Part shown: in pieces, positions 1 to 5,111 of the stretch
Layout of the letters: each line of letters starts with the position of its first letter
How positions within the stretch are numbered: the stretch's first letter is position 1
NCBI GenBank assembly: GCA_017411885.1
Contig: JAFQPF010000172.1
Span: forward strand, 1 to 5,111
Origin: Clostridia bacterium
GTDB lineage: Bacteria > Bacillota_A > Clostridia > Oscillospirales > CAG-272
DNA length: 5,111 nucleotides
Direction: 5' to 3'
Program-made: the position numbers and the translations under genes
The notes under the pieces: model-generated
Told to the model about the DNA's origin: nothing
Seen by the model: only the letters and a program-made list of their open reading frames with translations
The model's database searches: none

Positions 1-10
1 AATTTCACAC

Positions 11-29
11 ACCGTCACGAAACCGTCAC
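11..29 (+). repeat. Tandem direct repeat ACCGTCAC, 11-bp period, upstream of htrA
   Basis: ACCGTCAC occurs at 11-18 and again, identically, at 22-29, so the two copies lie on the same face of the helix about one turn apart. OmpR/PhoB-family regulators typically bind such tandem direct repeats. The second copy covers the place where the -35 box of the htrA promoter should be, as at an activator-dependent promoter. The repeat itself is visible in the sequence; its role as an operator is inferred. Confidence 0.5.
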
Positions 30-39
30 ATTAGGCATT

Positions 40-50
40 TATAATATAAT
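40..50 (+). promoter_or_regulatory. Probable htrA promoter, -10 region (overlapping TATAAT boxes)
   Basis: Two overlapping perfect TATAAT hexamers lie at 40-45 and 45-50, about 32-42 nt before the HtrA start codon. No recognisable TTGACA-like -35 box lies 16-18 bp upstream of either; for the second hexamer that position (about 22-27) falls in the direct repeat. This suggests sigma-A-type transcription that depends on an activator. The gene's ribosome binding site follows at 68-73. Confidence 0.55.
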
Positions 51-81
51 CACAAAATAAGCTAAAGAAAGGACAATCGAT

Positions 82-1584
82 ATGAACGAGAACAACATTT
101 TTGACAATAACGATAATATACAAAAAGTACAGGACGAAAAGCCCGAAGAAGCTTTGGCCGATACAAAAATCGAAGATGCCAACGATGCTTTAACCTGTGA
201 TGCTCCCGAAGCCGTTGAGTCTGCAGATGAAGAAAAAGAGCTTGTAGCAGAAAAAGAGGACGAACCTGAACAGATCTTCAATGACAGGATCGAGCGCGAG
301 GAGGTTTATATAAACTGCGCGCCGGCCGAAAATGAAGAAAAGGATATGCCCACACCCGAAGAAAAGCCTGTAAAGCAGAAGCGCAAGCTTTCGCCTGTCG
401 TATTGGTTGCGGTGCTTTGTGTGGTTTTGTCGGGACTTGCGGCATTTGGCGGAACATATCTTGCGGGCAGACTCGGATTAAATAACGGTGAGCCTTCAAT
501 AATATACAGAACCGTATATAAGGATCCGGGCACTATTGCAAAGACCGACTCGACCTTCGGCAAGGTCGGAACCTATGCAGACGTTGCGGCAAACGTGGCA
601 GGCTCTGTTGTTGAGATAAGAACCGAAACTGTTTCTACAAGCAGCATCTTCAGTCAGTATATCACAGAGGGTGCCGGAAGCGGTGTTATCATTACTGCGG
701 ACGGATATATCATAACCAACAATCACGTAATCGAGGGCGCGTCTACCGTAACCGTTTCCACAAACGACGGCACAAAGTACCCCGCAGAGGTTATCGGCTT
801 TGATGCCGAAAGCGATCTTGCCGTGCTTAAGGTAGAAGCAACGGGACTTGTTCCCGCGGTAGTCGGAGACAGCACTAAGCTTGTTGTGGGCGAAGAGGTT
901 ATCGCTATAGGTAACCCGCTTGGAAGCCTTGGCGGTACTGTAACAAACGGTATCATAAGCGCACTTGCGCGTCAGGTGACGATAGACGGTACTGAAATGA
1001 CTCTTTTGCAGACGAATGCGGCTGTAAACCCCGGCAACTCGGGTGGCGGTCTTTTCAATCTTGCAGGTGAGCTTATCGGTATAGTAAACGCAAAGTCCTC
1101 AGGCTCGGGTATCGAGGGACTCGGCTTTGCGATCCCCAGCAATATGGCTTCTCAGGTAGTTGAGCAGCTTATAAATTACGGCTACGTCCGCGGCAGAGTA
1201 TCGCTTGGTATAAGCTATATGGATATCAGCGATTCGTATACCGCTATGATGTACAGAGTTAACACGCTTGGCGTGTATATCCTTGAAAGTGAATACAATG
1301 ATGAGCTTAAGATAGGCGACCGTGTAACCGCAGTCGACGGAACAGAGGTAACCTACGGAAGCGATATCAAGGCAATACTCAAGGATCATAAGGTCGGCGA
1401 TAAAATTACTCTTACGGTTGTAAGAGAGGGTAAGTACGTCGACGTTGAAATGGAATGTCACGAATACGTCCCCGCGCAAGACGAGGAAGAAGAAAAGAAG
1501 GCAGACGTGGCTACACAAGCGCCTGCAAGAAATCCTCTGGAGGAATTCTTTAACTCACCCTTTTCAAACTGGTTCGGATATTGA
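82..1584 (+). CDS. HtrA/DegP-like membrane-anchored serine protease with PDZ domain
   Basis: A 500-residue trypsin-like (S1C) protease expected to degrade or refold damaged proteins on the outer face of the membrane. Residues 1-97 are a low-complexity acidic tail (33 Asp/Glu against 9 Lys/Arg), followed by a basic stop (QKRK) and one membrane helix at about 104-128, so the tail should be cytoplasmic and the rest outside. The protease domain spans about 165-365. The triad is complete: His215 in TNNHVI, Asp245 in ESDLAVLK and Ser320 in NPGNSGG. One PDZ domain lies at about 373-460, with the family motif KIGDRVTAVDG. A charged linker and an aromatic-rich end (about 486-500) follow. The ATG at 82 is supported by AAAGGA at 68-73 with 8-nt spacing. 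Length fits Gram-positive HtrA proteins, though the acidic tail is long. A two-component system follows 58 nt downstream. Family assignment is secure; the exact paralogue (HtrA, HtrB, YyxA) cannot be told. Confidence 0.95.
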   Translation: MNENNIFDNNDNIQKVQDEKPEEALADTKIEDANDALTCDAPEAVESADEEKELVAEKEDEPEQIFNDRIEREEVYINCAPAENEEKDMPTPEEKPVKQKRKLSPVVLVAVLCVVLSGLAAFGGTYLAGRLGLNNGEPSIIYRTVYKDPGTIAKTDSTFGKVGTYADVAANVAGSVVEIRTETVSTSSIFSQYITEGAGSGVIITADGYIITNNHVIEGASTVTVSTNDGTKYPAEVIGFDAESDLAVLKVEATGLVPAVVGDSTKLVVGEEVIAIGNPLGSLGGTVTNGIISALARQVTIDGTEMTLLQTNAAVNPGNSGGGLFNLAGELIGIVNAKSSGSGIEGLGFAIPSNMASQVVEQLINYGYVRGRVSLGISYMDISDSYTAMMYRVNTLGVYILESEYNDELKIGDRVTAVDGTEVTYGSDIKAILKDHKVGDKITLTVVREGKYVDVEMECHEYVPAQDEEEEKKADVATQAPARNPLEEFFNSPFSNWFGY

Positions 1585-1590
1585 TATAAT
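1582..1590 (+). promoter_or_regulatory. Possible extended -10 promoter for the two-component operon
   Basis: TGATATAAT matches an extended -10 element (TGn plus a perfect TATAAT at 1585-1590) and overlaps the htrA stop codon. The -35 region is poor (around 1562-1567, TTTCAA). Transcription from it would start near 1596-1598, inside the left arm of the hairpin at 1591-1616, giving a regulator transcript unable to form that hairpin. The match is seen; promoter activity is inferred. Confidence 0.35.
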
Positions 1591-1617
1591 AAAGGACCGG
1601 GAATCTCCGGTCCTTTT
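1591..1617 (+). terminator. Hairpin terminator or attenuator after htrA
   Basis: AAAGGACCGG (1591-1600) and CCGGTCCTTT (1607-1616) form a perfect 10-bp stem with a 6-nt loop. It starts 7 nt after the HtrA stop codon. Only four T residues (1614-1617) come first, then an interrupted AT-rich stretch, so termination may be partial and allow read-through into the response regulator. Confidence 0.75.
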
Positions 1618-1642
1618 GACTTATTATTTGAATGGAGCTATT

Positions 1643-2329
1643 ATGTATAAAATTCTTGTTGTAGACGATGAGGAAATGATACGCAAGCTCGTTATGAAGT
1701 ACGCTCTCTTTGAGGGGCATACGGTCGACGAGGCTGAAAACGGTATCAAGGCGGTGGAAAAATGCCGCAAAAATAATTATGATATAGTTATAATGGATAT
1801 AATGATTCCCGAGCTGGACGGTTTTTCCGCCTGCAGGGAGATACGTAAATTTTCGGATATACCGATCATTATGCTTTCGGCACGCGGTGAGGAATACGAT
1901 AAAATAAACAGCTTTGAAATAGGCGTGGACGATTACGTGGTCAAGCCTTTTTCTCCGCGTGAGCTGATGTTACGTATCTCCGCGATAATGAACAGGGCAA
2001 AGGGACGTTTGGATAAGAGCGAGCCTGTAAAGAACGAGATAATCGAGATCGAGGGGCTGAAGGTTGACGTTACGGCGCGTATCGTATACGTGGACGGAAA
2101 GCGCGTGGAAATGTCGCCCAAGGAATACGATCTGTTCTTCTATTTGCTCAGAAACCGTAACATAGCCCTTTCGCGCGAAAAGCTTATAAGCGACGTTTGG
2201 GGATATGACTTTTTCGGGGACGACAGAACGCTTGGAACGCATATCAAGCTACTCAGAAAAAGCCTTGGTCCGTACAACAAATATATCGTGACGTTAAGAG
2301 GAGTCGGATACCGTTTTGAAACACCGTAA
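1643..2329 (+). CDS. OmpR/PhoB-family DNA-binding response regulator
   Basis: A 228-residue cytoplasmic transcription factor, the output half of a two-component system. The receiver domain (about 1-118) has the acidic pocket Asp8/Asp9, phospho-acceptor Asp52 in VIMDIMIPELDG, the switch residue Ser79 in MLSA, Tyr98, and Lys101 in the KPF motif, so it should be phosphorylatable. A winged-helix domain (about 132-226) follows, ending with the typical VTLRGVGYRF. The ATG at 1643 was chosen because it starts exactly at the conserved MYKILVVDDE and has GGAG at 1634-1637, 5 nt upstream; the same frame is open further upstream to 1445, but that part lies inside htrA and has no receiver homology. It overlaps the downstream kinase gene by 14 nt, indicating co-transcription and translational coupling. 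Its targets are unknown; the repeats before htrA are a candidate, by analogy with CssR. Family call is secure. Confidence 0.96.
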   Translation: MYKILVVDDEEMIRKLVMKYALFEGHTVDEAENGIKAVEKCRKNNYDIVIMDIMIPELDGFSACREIRKFSDIPIIMLSARGEEYDKINSFEIGVDDYVVKPFSPRELMLRISAIMNRAKGRLDKSEPVKNEIIEIEGLKVDVTARIVYVDGKRVEMSPKEYDLFFYLLRNRNIALSREKLISDVWGYDFFGDDRTLGTHIKLLRKSLGPYNKYIVTLRGVGYRFETP

Positions 2330-3785
2330 TATAAATAAGAATTCGATGCCCGGACTCAGATGGCGTATTATCGGATTTATGTCGCTTTTCTGCGCAGTGA
2401 TAATTCTTGTTCTGTGGCTTTTCCAGGTGGTGCTTCTTGAAGAGGTCTACCAATCGGTAAAAAGAGCTGAAATAACCAAAAGCGCTATAAGTATTACTCG
2501 TAATATTGACAACGAGGACATAGACGAGCTTATGTCGCGTATTTCCCAACAGAACGATATTTGTCTGAGTATATATACCGAGGACGGCACACGGGTTGCA
2601 GAATCGCATATACTAAGGGACTGTATACTTCATCATATGCCTACCGAGGCACTTTTTAAGCATTATAACGATGCACGAAACAACGGCGGCAGGGATTTTC
2701 TGACCATACCGAGAACCGGCTTCAATAACGGCAGATACGATCCCTCCAAATACGAGGGCAATGTGCCCGAAAGTGACAGAGGAATGGGCGAAAGCTTAAT
2801 GCTGACACAGATCGTGAAAAGCAAGAATGGCGATATGGTGGTCTTTCTCAATACCACCACCTCGCCGGTCACAGCTACGAAAAAAACTCTGCAAACCGAG
2901 CTTGTATTTATCGTGATAATAATACTTGTGGGCGCGCTTTTTGTCTCGTTTATTATGGCAAGGCAGATATCGGCACCGATAAGCAAGATGTCGATCGAGG
3001 CAAGAAGACTTGCGCAGGGGGATTATTCGGTAGATTTTACGGGAAAGGGATATAAGGAATCGGGTGAGCTTGCAGGGTCACTTAACTACGCGGCTTGTGA
3101 GCTTTCAAAGACCGATAAGCTTCAAAAGGAGCTTATGGCAAATATATCACACGATCTTCGCACACCGCTTACGATGATATCGGGATATGCCGAGATGATG
3201 CGGGATATTCCCGGTGAAATGAGTACGGACAATCTGCGCGTGATAATAGACGAATCAAAGCGCCTGTCTATGCTTGTGAGCGACGTTATGGACCTTTCAA
3301 AGCTTGGTGCTGATATAGAAAGCCTTAAGAAAAGCGAATTCAACCTGACACGTAGCATTGAATCGGTGATAGAGCGAGTCGGACGTATGATCGCGGGAAA
3401 GGGATATACTATCGATTTCCTGTGCGACCGTGATGTTATCGTGTATGCCGATGAAAACCGTATATTGCAGGTAGTATATAACCTTATAACAAACGCTATC
3501 AATCACACGGGCGAGGATAAGAAGGTCACTGTAAAGCAGACCGTGTCAAGCGAGGCAAAAAGCGTGCGAATTGAGGTTATAGACACGGGCGAGGGAATTG
3601 ATGATGCCGATCTTCCGTATATATGGGACAGATACTACAAGGTGGACCGCGTGCATAAGCGCGCTAATATCGGCTCGGGACTCGGACTGTCGATCGTCAA
3701 GACGATACTCAAGCAGCATAATGCGCTTTACGGCGTATCAAGCATTCCGGGAAAGGGAAGCACATTCTGGTTTGAATTGAATTAA
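2316..3785 (+). CDS. Membrane sensor histidine kinase, partner of the upstream regulator
   Basis: A 489-residue PhoR-type kinase. Membrane helix 1 is at about 18-41, an extracytoplasmic sensor region at about 43-194, and helix 2 at about 195-215. A HAMP linker follows (about 216-268, with the APIS motif), then a HisKA dimerisation domain with phospho-acceptor His279 in ISHDLRTPL. The ATPase domain has the N box around 389-397 (NLITNAINH), the G1 box DTGEGI at 423-428, an F-box-like YIWDRYYK at 435-442 and the G2 box GSGLGL at 453-458. All catalytic elements are intact. The proposed start is TTG at 2316, inside the end of the regulator gene, with AAGAGGAG at 2296-2303 and a rather long 12-nt spacer; the alternative is the in-frame ATG at 2346, which has only a weak ribosome binding site. 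Either start keeps helix 1. The signal is unknown: I do not recognise the sensor region with certainty. A strong terminator follows. Confidence 0.95.
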   Translation: MKHRNINKNSMPGLRWRIIGFMSLFCAVIILVLWLFQVVLLEEVYQSVKRAEITKSAISITRNIDNEDIDELMSRISQQNDICLSIYTEDGTRVAESHILRDCILHHMPTEALFKHYNDARNNGGRDFLTIPRTGFNNGRYDPSKYEGNVPESDRGMGESLMLTQIVKSKNGDMVVFLNTTTSPVTATKKTLQTELVFIVIIILVGALFVSFIMARQISAPISKMSIEARRLAQGDYSVDFTGKGYKESGELAGSLNYAACELSKTDKLQKELMANISHDLRTPLTMISGYAEMMRDIPGEMSTDNLRVIIDESKRLSMLVSDVMDLSKLGADIESLKKSEFNLTRSIESVIERVGRMIAGKGYTIDFLCDRDVIVYADENRILQVVYNLITNAINHTGEDKKVTVKQTVSSEAKSVRIEVIDTGEGIDDADLPYIWDRYYKVDRVHKRANIGSGLGLSIVKTILKQHNALYGVSSIPGKGSTFWFELN

Positions 3786-3789
3786 ATAT

Positions 3790-3866
3790 AAAAAATGCAG
3801 AGGACATGATATGCACCTCCAAAAGTGTCTAACTTTTGGGTTCACTTCAACACCTCTGCTTTTTTT
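3790..3866 (+). terminator. Strong terminator after the kinase gene, possibly bidirectional
   Basis: GCAGAGG (3797-3803) pairs with CCTCTGC (3853-3859), followed by seven T residues at 3860-3866 and preceded by six A residues at 3790-3795, so it could stop transcription on either strand. It lies right after the kinase stop codon. The loop is unusually long (49 nt) and contains its own hairpin (see the repeat at 3812-3844), which would bring the outer arms together. Confidence 0.75.
3812..3844. repeat. Imperfect inverted repeat resembling IS3-family ends, inside the terminator loop
   Basis: The core CCAAAAG (3819-3825) and CTTTTGG (3833-3839) form a perfect 7-bp stem with a 7-nt loop. The symmetry extends outward with a 2-nt bulge and one mismatch, so the 33-nt unit begins TG and ends CA. 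Read on the minus strand from 3844 it gives TGAACCCAAAAGTTAGACA, which from memory resembles the terminal repeats of IS3/IS150-type elements. No transposase gene and no clear target duplication are present. It may be an insertion remnant, a tiny repeat element, or simply part of the terminator. Confidence 0.45.
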
Positions 3867-3911
3867 ATCAACAATATCATTTTTTTACGGAATATGTAAA
3901 AACTCACAATT

Positions 3912-3923
3912 GTTTGCGCAAAC
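3912..3923. promoter_or_regulatory. Perfect 12-bp palindrome, candidate repressor operator
   Basis: GTTTGCGCAAAC is its own reverse complement and ends one base before the -35 box of the oxidoreductase promoter. Its central CG flanked by symmetric TTG/CAA arms is the style of LacI/GalR-family operators, which often control sugar genes and would suit the downstream gene. No such regulator is encoded in the window. The palindrome is seen; operator function is inferred. Confidence 0.5.
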
Positions 3924-3924
3924 C

Positions 3925-3952
3925 TTGATTTTTATAAGAATTGTGGTATAAT
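3925..3952 (+). promoter_or_regulatory. Promoter of the oxidoreductase gene
   Basis: TTGATT (3925-3930), a 16-bp spacer and TATAAT (3947-3952) make a good sigma-A-type promoter, strengthened by an extended -10 TGG at 3944-3946. Transcription should start near 3959, leaving a leader of roughly 43 nt before the start codon, too short for a typical riboswitch. The gene is therefore a transcription unit separate from the kinase, which ends at its own terminator. Confidence 0.75.
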
Positions 3953-4001
3953 AAGGTTGGAAAATTTTATCTTACGATAATGCTTTGGGAGAATTACGCA
4001 T

Positions 4002-5042
4002 ATGAAAAACTCAAAAATCGGATACGCTGTAGTCGGACTCGGAATTGGTATGGCGCACGCAGACGCGGCGTATGAATACGAAAAATGTGAGCTTGTTGCA
4101 CTTTGCGATACAAATAAGGAAAGGCTCGAAAAGGCTGCTGAAAAGTACAAGGGCGTTAAGTGCTATGAATCCTTCGATGAGCTTTTGCTTGATGCTGAGG
4201 TTGATATAATCAGTATCTGTTTGCCCAGCGGTATGCACGCAGACTATTCTGTAAAGGCGCTTGAGGCAGGCAAGCACGTGCTTGTTGAAAAGCCTGTTGA
4301 TATAACCGTGGACGCGGCGATGAGGATAGATGAATGTGCGCGTCGCACAGGTCTTAAGGCAGGCGTTATTCATCAGAACAGAAACAACGCGCTTATGAAG
4401 CCTATAAAGGAAGCCGTGGATGCAGGAAGACTTGGCAAGCTCGTTCTCGGCACCTTTGCGGTAAAATGGTACAGGGAACAGCATTATTATGAGGGCTGGC
4501 ACGGCACATGGGATATGGATGGCGGTGGATCGCTTATGAATCAGGCGGTGCATACGGTCGACCTTATGCAATGGCTTATGGGTGAGGTTGAAAGCGTAAG
4601 CTCGAAGATGGGCATCTACGGTCACGATATAGAGACCGAGGACCTGACCACAAGCGTTGTCACCTTCAAAAACGGCGCGTGTGCAACCTTTGTAAGCACG
4701 ACCTGTGCGTATCCCGGAATATCGACAGAGATCTGCCTTTACGGTACGGGCGGAAGCATTGAGGCGGACGCTGATAAGCTTAAGCTGTGGAAGCTTACCG
4801 ATTCGTGGGATATAGACGAGGAAGAGGCGGAAATGCTTGAAAAGTACGGAAGCGGAAATCACGGAGCAGAGATGTGTGATCCCATGCTTGTCTGCGGTCA
4901 CAAGTCTATGATAATTGATATGGTCGATGCCGTAATCGAGGACCGTGAGCCGCAGATAAGCATTAAAGAGGCGTGCAAGAGCGTGCGTATCGTAAACGCG
5001 GTATATGAATCGGCAAGAAGCGGAAAAGCGGTAATGCTTTAA
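4002..5042 (+). CDS. Gfo/Idh/MocA-family NAD(P)-dependent oxidoreductase
   Basis: A 346-residue cytoplasmic dehydrogenase of the glucose-fructose oxidoreductase/inositol dehydrogenase/MocA family, which oxidises or reduces sugars, inositols and their derivatives with NAD(P). The N-terminal Rossmann fold shows VVGLGIGMAHA (10-20; Gly12, Gly14, Gly16), CDTN at 35-38 at the end of strand 2, and the family hallmark EKP at 96-98 with Lys97 as the likely catalytic lysine. HQNR (124-127) and the GGGSLMNQAVHTVDL region (174-188) in the C-terminal domain supply substrate-site residues, including His184 and Asp187. Length is normal for the family. The ATG at 4002 is supported by GGGAG at 3987-3991 with 10-nt spacing. 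It has its own promoter preceded by a palindromic operator candidate. No transporter or other sugar gene is visible here, so the substrate cannot be named. Family call is secure, specificity is not. Confidence 0.94.
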   Translation: MKNSKIGYAVVGLGIGMAHADAAYEYEKCELVALCDTNKERLEKAAEKYKGVKCYESFDELLLDAEVDIISICLPSGMHADYSVKALEAGKHVLVEKPVDITVDAAMRIDECARRTGLKAGVIHQNRNNALMKPIKEAVDAGRLGKLVLGTFAVKWYREQHYYEGWHGTWDMDGGGSLMNQAVHTVDLMQWLMGEVESVSSKMGIYGHDIETEDLTTSVVTFKNGACATFVSTTCAYPGISTEICLYGTGGSIEADADKLKLWKLTDSWDIDEEEAEMLEKYGSGNHGAEMCDPMLVCGHKSMIIDMVDAVIEDREPQISIKEACKSVRIVNAVYESARSGKAVML

Positions 5043-5071
5043 TCCGTTTTGGGATATTGGCGATAATGCTA

Positions 5072-5100
5072 TTGACAAAATAACTTAACTTGCGTAAAAT
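5072..5100 (+). promoter_or_regulatory. Near-consensus promoter for a gene beyond the window
   Basis: A perfect TTGACA (5072-5077), a 17-bp spacer and TAAAAT (5095-5100, five of six matches) form a strong sigma-A-type promoter about 30 nt after the oxidoreductase stop codon. Transcription would start near 5107, so the gene it serves lies outside the window. There is no clear terminator between the oxidoreductase and this promoter. Confidence 0.7.
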
Positions 5101-5111
5101 AAACATGATGA

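Noticed and set aside
1445..1642. Upstream open extension of the response regulator frame, starting inside htrA
   Set aside because: It overlaps the htrA coding end and the hairpin, shows no receiver-domain homology, and the true start at 1643 has a ribosome binding site and begins at the conserved MYKILVVDDE.
1616..1644. Possible promoter TTGACT (1616-1621) with TATTAT (1639-1644)
   Set aside because: The -10 hexamer would overlap the regulator's start codon, placing the transcript start inside the coding region and after the ribosome binding site.
3786..4001. Possible small gene, RNA gene or riboswitch in the kinase-oxidoreductase gap
   Set aside because: The gap is accounted for by the terminator, the palindrome, the promoter and a leader of about 43 nt; no open frame with a ribosome binding site or known RNA fold is evident.
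3975..5070. Exact 10-bp repeat CGATAATGCT at 3975-3984 and 5061-5070, flanking the oxidoreductase gene
   Set aside because: About a dozen 10-bp repeat pairs are expected by chance in a window of this size, and the surrounding bases do not match, so it is not evidence of an att site or insertion.
4011..5078. A 355-codon open frame on the minus strand opposite the oxidoreductase gene
   Set aside because: It mirrors a gene with clear family motifs in the sense strand, its translation has no recognisable domain, is rich in Cys/His/Arg as expected of an antisense shadow, and there is no convincing promoter or ribosome binding site for it.
5105..5111. ATG near the end of the window as the start of another gene
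   Set aside because: It lies at the predicted transcription start of the 5072-5100 promoter and has no ribosome binding site, and only a few bases follow.

Overview
The window looks like a piece of chromosome from a Gram-positive, low-to-moderate GC member of the Firmicutes, most likely class Clostridia (gut Oscillospiraceae/Lachnospiraceae-like). The grounds are strong AGGAG-type ribosome binding sites, TATAAT/extended -10 promoters, a membrane-anchored HtrA with a long acidic cytoplasmic tail, and OmpR/PhoR-type signalling proteins resembling clostridial ones. Species cannot be assigned from the sequence alone. All four genes lie on the + strand with no sign of frameshift or decay.

Layout: (1) 1-81, a promoter region with a tandem direct repeat (ACCGTCAC twice, 11-bp period) upstream of overlapping TATAAT boxes. 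(2) 82-1584, an HtrA/DegP-type membrane-anchored serine protease with one PDZ domain. (3) 1585-1642, a short gap with a hairpin terminator or attenuator and an overlapping extended -10 box. (4) 1643-2329 and 2316-3785, a response regulator and sensor histidine kinase overlapping by 14 nt, the kinase probably starting at TTG. (5) 3786-4001, a gap with a strong terminator whose large loop contains a second inverted repeat resembling IS3-family ends, then a perfect 12-bp palindrome directly upstream of a strong promoter. (6) 4002-5042, a Gfo/Idh/MocA-family NAD(P)-dependent oxidoreductase. (7) 5043-5111, an intergenic end with a near-consensus promoter for a gene beyond the window.

Functional reading: the protease and two-component system plausibly form an envelope-quality circuit, by analogy with CssRS control of HtrA-type proteases in Bacillus subtilis. 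The kinase would sense an extracytoplasmic signal, the regulator would bind DNA, and the protease promoter carries a direct repeat of the kind OmpR-family regulators bind, placed where a missing -35 box should be. This link is inference. The oxidoreductase is a separate transcription unit, probably sugar- or polyol-related and probably controlled by a dimeric repressor at the palindrome. No RNA genes, CRISPR arrays or intact mobile elements were found. I did not find a clearly novel system; the most interesting signals are regulatory.
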